A program made the translations under genes and the position numbers. This document shows, one piece after another, positions 45,733 through 51,769 of a stretch of 51,769 nucleotides of DNA. The stretch covers positions 1 to 51,769 of the forward strand of contig JACQRW010000018.1 of NCBI GenBank assembly GCA_016206285.1, read 5' to 3'. The first letter of the stretch is position 1. Each line of letters opens with the position of its first letter. A model generated the notes under the pieces. It did not search any database, was not told the origin of the DNA, and worked only from the letters and a program-made list of their open reading frames with translations. This stretch comes from Candidatus Sungiibacteriota bacterium (GTDB lineage: Bacteria > Patescibacteriota > Minisyncoccia > Sungbacterales > HO2-52-23).

Positions 45733-45797
45733 CCTGTTAGAGAATACCCCTCGTGCAAGTTCTCCCCATGAGAAAAATAAGTTCTCTCTAACGGGGT
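45733..45797. repeat. GTTAGAG-family palindromic repeat, intergenic copy
   Basis: CTGTTAGAGAA ... TTCTCTCTAACGGGG; shares GTTAGAG/CTCTAACGGG ends with the uvrA element at 4295-4325. Confidence 0.6.
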
Positions 45798-46415
45798 TTA
45801 TTGTTTTCGGACTCGGCCAGCGCTTTTCAATTGATTTGCCAGCCACTTTATAAGCGCAACAATACCAATAAGGATCAAAGCCCACCACATCAGCATAAAA
45901 AGCAGGCTGAAAATACCATAACCAAAACCATAATCCATCATAGTATTATTTCCCATTGGGTTCAAGCCGTACGGAGACATCCACCCTCCCCCTTGCCCCC
46001 CAAAGCCCTGGCGAAGCGGAAACATCATTTGCATCATAGGCATCCAGCCTACCGTGCCTGCCGGAAACGCAGCAGACGTGTCGCAGCCAGAAAGCCGCTT
46101 GCCCAAAACCGCATGCATCTGCTCCTCGCCTTCCTCTCCGTGCACCCGCGTGATCATTTCGTTCATCGCCGCATGCGCATCGCCCATCATCGTACCCATA
46201 AAGTACTCGCCGAGCGCTTCAAAATCGCCGTCAACAAGAGCAGTGCAGTCCGTTTGTTTTGCCTGCAGTTTTGTCCAGATCTCTCTTCCTTCCGCTTCTT
46301 CCTGTTTCGTGTGGTCATCTACAATAGAGCCGTTCCCCATCATCTGCGCGGAAACGCTTGTTCCAAACAAGAAAAGAATGAAAAAACTTGCCATGATTAT
46401 GATACCTTTTTTCAT
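45798..46415 (-). CDS. Secreted/membrane protein with C-terminal TM, unknown
   Basis: Signal peptide MKKGIIIMASFFILFLFGTSVSA; C-terminal TM; contains PLRQGFGGQ insert encoded at 45991-46020. Confidence 0.75.
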   Translation of the reverse strand: MKKGIIIMASFFILFLFGTSVSAQMMGNGSIVDDHTKQEEAEGREIWTKLQAKQTDCTALVDGDFEALGEYFMGTMMGDAHAAMNEMITRVHGEEGEEQMHAVLGKRLSGCDTSAAFPAGTVGWMPMMQMMFPLRQGFGGQGGGWMSPYGLNPMGNNTMMDYGFGYGIFSLLFMLMWWALILIGIVALIKWLANQLKSAGRVRKQ

Positions 46416-46516
46416 ATATTTTTCACTATTTAAAAATAATTTTCTCATACGATTCCGGTCAAATTGCCATATATTATCCAGTATGACACGGGCAAAATGT
46501 ATTGTCTACACCGGCT

Positions 46517-46900
46517 TCATCGTTTGAACCACTCTTTTGCGGTGCGGGGCCAGCCAACTACAAGAAGCAGCGCCAGAGGAGCTCCCCAGTTGGCCCAGCG
46601 TTCGACAAAGTCCCACACCGGCAAACCAACGATCGGACGTAAGAGTGCGGTCCAAAAACCCCAGAATACCATCCAGAGAAGCGCAATGCGCATTGGCTTG
46701 ACCAATACCAGAATCCCCAGCGCAATATCCATAGCTCCCAAAAGAAAAAGCAACTGCGTGGCAGTTGCCGGATCAGCTACGCCGAATTGCGCAAACCACC
46801 CCACCCAGTCCTTTTTGCCCTGTAGGGCAAAAACGCCATGACCGATAAACTCACCGGCAACGGAAATACGCAACACCCACTCAATATATTTTGTATTCAT
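46517..46900 (-). CDS. DoxX-like small membrane protein
   Basis: WVLRISVAGEFIGHGVFALQGKKDWVGWFAQFGV..LLFLLGAMDIALGILVL. Confidence 0.75.
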   Translation of the reverse strand: MNTKYIEWVLRISVAGEFIGHGVFALQGKKDWVGWFAQFGVADPATATQLLFLLGAMDIALGILVLVKPMRIALLWMVFWGFWTALLRPIVGLPVWDFVERWANWGAPLALLLVVGWPRTAKEWFKR

Positions 46901-46931
46901 AGTATTTCTATATTAACACACGTAACTATTT

Positions 46932-47408
46932 TTATCCAAGCCAATTTCGTATGCGCGGAAATTTTGAACAAATCGGCAGGGTTGAGCACCAATTTTCTAG
47001 CCCCCACATGCGCCCGGCACGCATGCTCGCAAACAGCGCCAGTACGAATATATAAATGATATGCTCGTCTACCAGATATGCATGCGGATTGGGATACGGA
47101 AAATCAAGGGTTGGCAGGTAGTAAAGCATCATGAGGACAATCCCCAGAATAGAACTCAACCGGACAAAGATGCCAAAGATCAGCGAGATGCCAAGAAGCG
47201 TCAATCCCCATTCATTGGCAAAATTTACGATCGGCAAAATCTGCGGGGCGAGAAGCCCTTGATAAAAACTTGGAAACATTTTTGCTCCCCGCAAGTATCC
47301 GGCTGCAGACCAGTCGGGATCAAGAACCTTGGTGATGCCGGCATAAAACATCATCCAACCTAAAGAAACGCGGAGCAGAAACAACGAGACCTTCTGGAAG
47401 TGAGTCAT
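46932..47408 (-). CDS. DoxX family membrane protein
   Basis: LLRVSLGWMMFYAGITKVLDPDWSAAGYL; four TM helices. Confidence 0.88.
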   Translation of the reverse strand: MTHFQKVSLFLLRVSLGWMMFYAGITKVLDPDWSAAGYLRGAKMFPSFYQGLLAPQILPIVNFANEWGLTLLGISLIFGIFVRLSSILGIVLMMLYYLPTLDFPYPNPHAYLVDEHIIYIFVLALFASMRAGRMWGLENWCSTLPICSKFPRIRNWLG

Positions 47409-47513
47409 AGCTCTGTATGATTATGGTTAAGAACCCGGTGTTTCAAGTATACACCTTCGTGTTTTTATTGCCATATGAAGTTATCCACCGTGTATTTCCT
47501 GCCGAGCATTTCT

Positions 47514-48941
47514 TTAGAAACCGGAAAAAAGAGGGGGCTGCAAAATACCGGTTGTCTTGCGTTCCGGTCTTTCTCTATGAGGTATGATACTTGCAACACC
47601 AAGGAATCTGGCTACGGCGGGAGTGAGAGCTGGTTGTAAAACAAGCGTCGAGAGAATCGCCCACAGACCGATGGGAAGAAGGCCGTTCAAATCGGGCATA
47701 CCAAGACCGACTATGGTCACGAGCAGAACCGCGGGAATCGCTCCTGTCTCACGCACAAAAGAAACGAACAGAAGCTCGCGAACCGTAAATCGGTTATTTC
47801 CAAAAAAAGAGAATGGGCCAAGCGTAAGAAACACGGCAAGCGGGCGGATCACGAACATAAAGACGAGCGATGCGGCAATGCCAAGACCTGCATACGTAAC
47901 AAGCGACGAAGGATCCACAAGTGCGCCCAGCAGGAGAAAGATAGCTGGCTTGAAAAAACCGTCAATCATCTGATTGAAAAACTTTGCCGTAACGTGCATG
48001 TTTTCCGAAAGAACAAAAAGGAGGCCGGCGACAAATGCGGCAAGATATCCTGACCCGCCAAATGCCAGCGCAATCGTAAATATAATGATCGGCACGAACA
48101 AAAAATAGGCGGCATCGGTTTCAAACTCTTCTCCCCTTTTTTGTATCATGCGCGAAAGCAATTGGAGCATAACATAACCGGCGGTACCCAGAACCACGCC
48201 GTAAGATATCTGCCTGACCAGAATCCTTATGGTATCGGCTGACAAGAGAAATCCATATGCGTTGCCGACCGTCGCAAAGGTAACGCCCGCTCCGATCAGT
48301 GACAGGAACACAACGGTGAGCAGCGTACCTGTCACGTCGGTCATAGCGCTCTCGGAGACGACGATGTCTTTGGTATCGCGGTTATGGAACCGGAGCGTTT
48401 TCAGCACCGGAATTATGGCTGCCGGATCCGTGGATGCAAGTACCGCCCCCAGCAGTACCGCGGCAGTAACCGATACTTCCATTCCGAAAAAACGCGCCAG
48501 CATTGCTACAATAACTGAAAATAGCAAAGCGGTAATAAAAAGACCGGCAAAAGAAAGAGAGAGTATCTTCCATAGGAGCTTTTTGAAATTTTCCCATGGT
48601 GTTTCCAGTCCTCCACCAAAAAGGATAAGTGTCGCGCCAAAACCCACGATCGCGCCCAGAGCTACGCGGTGGTCCACTACCGGAGCAAACAAGTCTCTTC
48701 CGACAATACCAAACAGGATCGCAACCACAAATGAAGGAAGGGGCGTGCCGCTTGAGAGAATAAAAATAACAAAGCTCAGAACACAGATGAGAGCAATCGT
48801 ATAGAAAATCACCAGAAGATGTCCCTCGGGATTGGCTTCAAAAAACGAGAAAATCGGGTGTGACACTGTATTGAGCCAGAATGTAATGACCAACCCGGCG
48901 CTAAGCCAGAGAAACGCATATGCCTTCTTTAGAAGAATCAT
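47514..48941 (-). CDS. Cation/proton antiporter
   Basis: ATLILFGGGLETPWENFKKLL; LLGAVLASTDPAAIIPVLKTLRFHNRDTKDIVVSESAMTDVTG; start at MILLKKAYAFLW preferred. Confidence 0.93.
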   Translation of the reverse strand: MILLKKAYAFLWLSAGLVITFWLNTVSHPIFSFFEANPEGHLLVIFYTIALICVLSFVIFILSSGTPLPSFVVAILFGIVGRDLFAPVVDHRVALGAIVGFGATLILFGGGLETPWENFKKLLWKILSLSFAGLFITALLFSVIVAMLARFFGMEVSVTAAVLLGAVLASTDPAAIIPVLKTLRFHNRDTKDIVVSESAMTDVTGTLLTVVFLSLIGAGVTFATVGNAYGFLLSADTIRILVRQISYGVVLGTAGYVMLQLLSRMIQKRGEEFETDAAYFLFVPIIIFTIALAFGGSGYLAAFVAGLLFVLSENMHVTAKFFNQMIDGFFKPAIFLLLGALVDPSSLVTYAGLGIAASLVFMFVIRPLAVFLTLGPFSFFGNNRFTVRELLFVSFVRETGAIPAVLLVTIVGLGMPDLNGLLPIGLWAILSTLVLQPALTPAVARFLGVASIIPHRERPERKTTGILQPPLFSGF

Positions 48942-49345
48942 GGTCTTGAGTGTAATACAAAAAATAAAAAAACCGGCTACGCATGCAGATAGGCGGTATC
49001 TTTCCAATAGGAATAAGAAAAAACGCGTCTGCACCCTATAAGCCAGTGTAAGGAAAACCGCCCTATGAGGCGGTTACATATGATATCGAACGATCGAGAC
49101 CAAATGCAACTGTCCCATGTACCCTCTCTGCTCCAAAAAAAAGCCTTACGCCAGCTTTTGCGATATTCTGTTGGAACCCCATCATGATAATACCCGATTG
49201 CATGGCAACATGTCAATCTTTTTTATCAAAAGAGGATTTAAACATAAGGTATTGACCGAAAAACGGCATAGACCTAAAATAATAAAGAAGAGCTTTTGAG
49301 AATTGTCGATTCTCGCTATATTTATTCATAACTAACTTAATTTTT

Positions 49346-49822
49346 ATGGAAACATCATCTTCTTCTGCGCAGGCTCCGGGAAACCCGACGCATGGGCGCT
49401 TTCATACAGTCGTGCCGACAGTCGCGCGATTCCCCCTTGCAATCGTGGTATTCAGTTGTTTTCTTCTGGCGATTAACGCATTCGGGTTGTTCAAGTTTTT
49501 CACCGATCTTTCCGGATTCATTCCAGGGATCGGAAGCGGCCCGGCCGTAGATCAGCTCGCATTCATGATCTCGGCACGCCAGCTTGGCGCGGCGCTCGTA
49601 CTTCTTTTTGCCCTATTTTATAAAAACGTGCGTGTCATGCAATTCGCATGGTTTGTCGCCATTATTCGGGAAGTCGGAGACTTATCGGCAATGCTGATCC
49701 GGGGCGACATGAGCTCATCAGTTTTCGTTATTGTCATACTTATTGCCGAAGTCGCGACATTCATCTACCTCGGCATGATCGCTTCCGGAAAAGTTGCAAA
49801 ATACGCCCGCAGCAATAGATAA
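49346..49822 (+). CDS. Membrane protein, unknown
   Basis: Four hydrophobic segments; upstream TTGACC-17-TAAAAT promoter. Confidence 0.75.
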   Translation: METSSSSAQAPGNPTHGRFHTVVPTVARFPLAIVVFSCFLLAINAFGLFKFFTDLSGFIPGIGSGPAVDQLAFMISARQLGAALVLLFALFYKNVRVMQFAWFVAIIREVGDLSAMLIRGDMSSSVFVIVILIAEVATFIYLGMIASGKVAKYARSNR

Positions 49823-49850
49823 GCTTATTCGCTTTTTCCGCTAACGCGAT

Positions 49851-50876
49851 ATGGCGAAGATAGACTTTATACGCGAACTCGACAAATTGAAAACACCAGT
49901 ATGGCGGGTTATTCAAAACTATCTTCCGGATAAAGTACCGCCGGGCCATTATGACATGGTACGAGAGTACCCCGGCAGGCAAGGAAAGTATTTCCGGCCC
50001 GGCTTGGTCGTTTTGGGTACGCAGTTGTTTGGCGGAGATCCGCGGAAAGCCGCTTTAACCGCAGCCGCCATGCAGACTTCCGAAGACTGGCTGCTGATCC
50101 ATGACGACATCGAGGACCATTCTGAACAACGGCGCCACAAACCCACTCTTAACCGGCTTCACGGAGACGAGCTTGCCATCAACGCCGGAGACGCGCTTCA
50201 TATCATCATGTGGAAGATGCTCGGAGAGAACGCGCGACTCTTACATAACGAAATCGGATGGAAGATTTTTAACAAAATGAGCGAGGTTCTCCTGACCGCC
50301 ACCGAAGGACAGTATCTTGAACTGCAGTGGATCAGAGAGAAGAAAGTTTTCGTCTCGCAGGACGAATATCTGGATATGGTGAAAAGGAAAACTGCATTTT
50401 ATACCGTTATCGGGCCTTTGCAACTGGGAGCCATCCTGGCCGGCGCCACGGATCGCGAAATACGGCAGATCGAAGACTGGGGCACTCCGTTCGGCTATGC
50501 ATTCCAAATATGGGACGATTGCATGAATATCTCCACGCCAAGCGAAAAGCAGGGCAAAGAGACGGGCGGCGACATTTTGGAAGGAAAGCGGACACTGATA
50601 CTGTCTCACCTGCTGGCGCACTGCAATCAAAAAGAAAGAAGACACATACAAGACATCTATCTGAAACCGAGGGCGCGCAAGACAAAACGAGACAAAGACT
50701 ATGTGCTCCGTCTCATGGCAACGTATGGGAGCATTGACCACGCGAAAAAAATCGCGTTGGAATTCGGAAACCGATCAAAAGAGATATTCGACCGGCGCAC
50801 CGCACACCTGAAAAATACAAAAGCAAAGGAAACCATTCGTGCAGGAATTGATTTTGTCACCAACCGGGAACAATAG
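49851..50876 (+). CDS. Polyprenyl synthetase (trans-isoprenyl diphosphate synthase)
   Basis: GKYFRPGLVVLGTQLFGG; first Asp motif HDDIEDHSEQRRHKPT; second QIWDDCMN; GGDILEGKRTLILSHLL. Confidence 0.93.
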   Translation: MAKIDFIRELDKLKTPVWRVIQNYLPDKVPPGHYDMVREYPGRQGKYFRPGLVVLGTQLFGGDPRKAALTAAAMQTSEDWLLIHDDIEDHSEQRRHKPTLNRLHGDELAINAGDALHIIMWKMLGENARLLHNEIGWKIFNKMSEVLLTATEGQYLELQWIREKKVFVSQDEYLDMVKRKTAFYTVIGPLQLGAILAGATDREIRQIEDWGTPFGYAFQIWDDCMNISTPSEKQGKETGGDILEGKRTLILSHLLAHCNQKERRHIQDIYLKPRARKTKRDKDYVLRLMATYGSIDHAKKIALEFGNRSKEIFDRRTAHLKNTKAKETIRAGIDFVTNREQ

Positions 50877-51183
50877 CCATTGCTATCCATTCCGCTAACT
50901 TCTCGCGGTCTTCCATAATTTCTTCGGGAACCAGCCAATAGTTCATAGTATGGGTTTTATGATCTTTCTTGGTGTAGGTGAAAGGGTGGCTCCCTTGTTC
51001 TTTGAAGTAATGTTCAGTTGCGGTGTTGGCTTTGAAGTACAGCTCGTCGGCGACTATGATGCCAAATATTTTTCCATGTTTGTAAATTCCGTATCCGCTG
51101 AACATCGGGCGCGAAGAAATATCCGGAACATGCCCGAGCAGGTCGTAAACAACGTAATCATGGAATTGGATGTTTCGTTTCAT
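50857..51183 (-). CDS. TfoX/Sxy N-terminal domain-like protein
   Basis: SRPMFSGYGIYKHGKIFGIIVADELYFKANTATEHYFKEQGSHPFTY. Confidence 0.88.
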   Translation of the reverse strand: MKRNIQFHDYVVYDLLGHVPDISSRPMFSGYGIYKHGKIFGIIVADELYFKANTATEHYFKEQGSHPFTYTKKDHKTHTMNYWLVPEEIMEDREKLAEWIAMAIVPGW

Positions 51184-51220
51184 TTATTACAGGGATCCAA
51201 TCCCTGCAGTTAAAGAAACT

Positions 51221-51763
51221 TCAAAAACGCACGGGTACAGAAATGGAATCCGCGTGTTCCGGAAGCCCGGACGGATTATCTTTCTCCAGCACCAACGTTC
51301 CTGTTTTTGTAGTTGGCAAAGCAAAAATTAAAACCGCCTCAAACGGAACAAATTCCGTGGTCATCCATTCGCTTTTCGCTTGGGCGGGAATAACCCCAAG
51401 TTCTTTGCCATGAGCATCAAGCAGGCGTACCGGAAATGATGCTTCAAAATACCAGGTCCCCCGCGCTTCTCCTTTCACCACAAGAGGACTCTTCACTACG
51501 GCATCCGGAAGAGGTACTGCTACGCGGATAAGATCATGCCCCGCAGGCCTGGTTGCTTCAATTGGCGGTATTTTTTCAATAAACATTTTCCCGCCGGCGC
51601 GGCACTGGCGCGGATATGACTCTGCAATTGGAAATCCAAGATTGGCACAGCGCTCAAAACTGTCCGCCGCGCGTATTTTTTGCCACTCAAACATAAAACA
51701 CCAGTCATCTTCGCATTGAAGCAAAAACAAACCGGCCAGTCCGGCACCAATGGCCGTCACCAA
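51221..51763 (-). CDS. Gmad2 immunoglobulin-like domain protein (5' end near window edge)
   Basis: ADSFERCANLGFPIAESYPRQCRAGGKMFIE; IRVAVPLPDAVVKSPLVVKGEARGTWYFEASFPVRLLDAHGKELG. Confidence 0.8.
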   Translation of the reverse strand: MVTAIGAGLAGLFLLQCEDDWCFMFEWQKIRAADSFERCANLGFPIAESYPRQCRAGGKMFIEKIPPIEATRPAGHDLIRVAVPLPDAVVKSPLVVKGEARGTWYFEASFPVRLLDAHGKELGVIPAQAKSEWMTTEFVPFEAVLIFALPTTKTGTLVLEKDNPSGLPEHADSISVPVRF

Positions 51764-51769
51764 TATAAC

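Noticed and set aside
47481-47489. TTATCCACC as a second DnaA box
   Set aside because: Imperfect and isolated.
49088-49099. CGAACGATCGAG as a sixth nested palindrome
   Set aside because: Lacks the ACGATCGT core and has no complementary outer arms.
1-51769. tRNA or rRNA genes
   Set aside because: No GGTTCGAATCC-type T-arm plus acceptor pairing or rRNA-like conserved segments noticed; absence was judged by eye only.

Overview
The gene content and style (compact genome, shortened repair enzymes, many orphan small proteins, palindromic mini-repeats) suggest a chromosomal segment of a Patescibacteria/CPR-type bacterium; this placement is inference. Recognisable genes are groES (partial) with a CIRCE operator; uvrA/uvrC (divergent); a heat-shock operon hrcA-grpE-dnaK-(membrane protein)-dnaJ with a perfect CIRCE; corA-cysS; dnaB; recR; rplU; a sorbosone-dehydrogenase-like gene; mutY-like; queA-tgt; proS; ybaB; msrA/msrB; recQ; NYN and PD-(D/E)XK nucleases; an LpxC-like protein; an M3 peptidase; ABC-F; Nudix genes; folP; peptidase E; a PAS protein; two DoxX genes; a cation/proton antiporter; and a polyprenyl synthetase. 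No tRNA, rRNA or CRISPR array was seen. The most interesting signals are: (1) a winged-helix/Cas2-like (PaaX-like) gene, apparently leaderless, bracketed by two copies of a nested palindrome with core ACGATCGT, one copy overlapping its promoter -35. Three more stand-alone nested palindromes have the same core and geometry but different, still self-complementary arms, and lie at convergent gene junctions. (2) A GIY-YIG nuclease gene bounded by GTCATTCCCG palindromes, with a gene-less copy having the same ends about 0.6 kb away. (3) Several palindromic mini-elements that appear to sit in frame inside protein genes (uvrA, grpE, sorbosone dehydrogenase, msrA, perhaps folP and others). (4) A promoter-to-terminator small RNA candidate and a second structured intergenic region. 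(5) A divergent LpxC-like deacetylase retaining the metal-site motifs.
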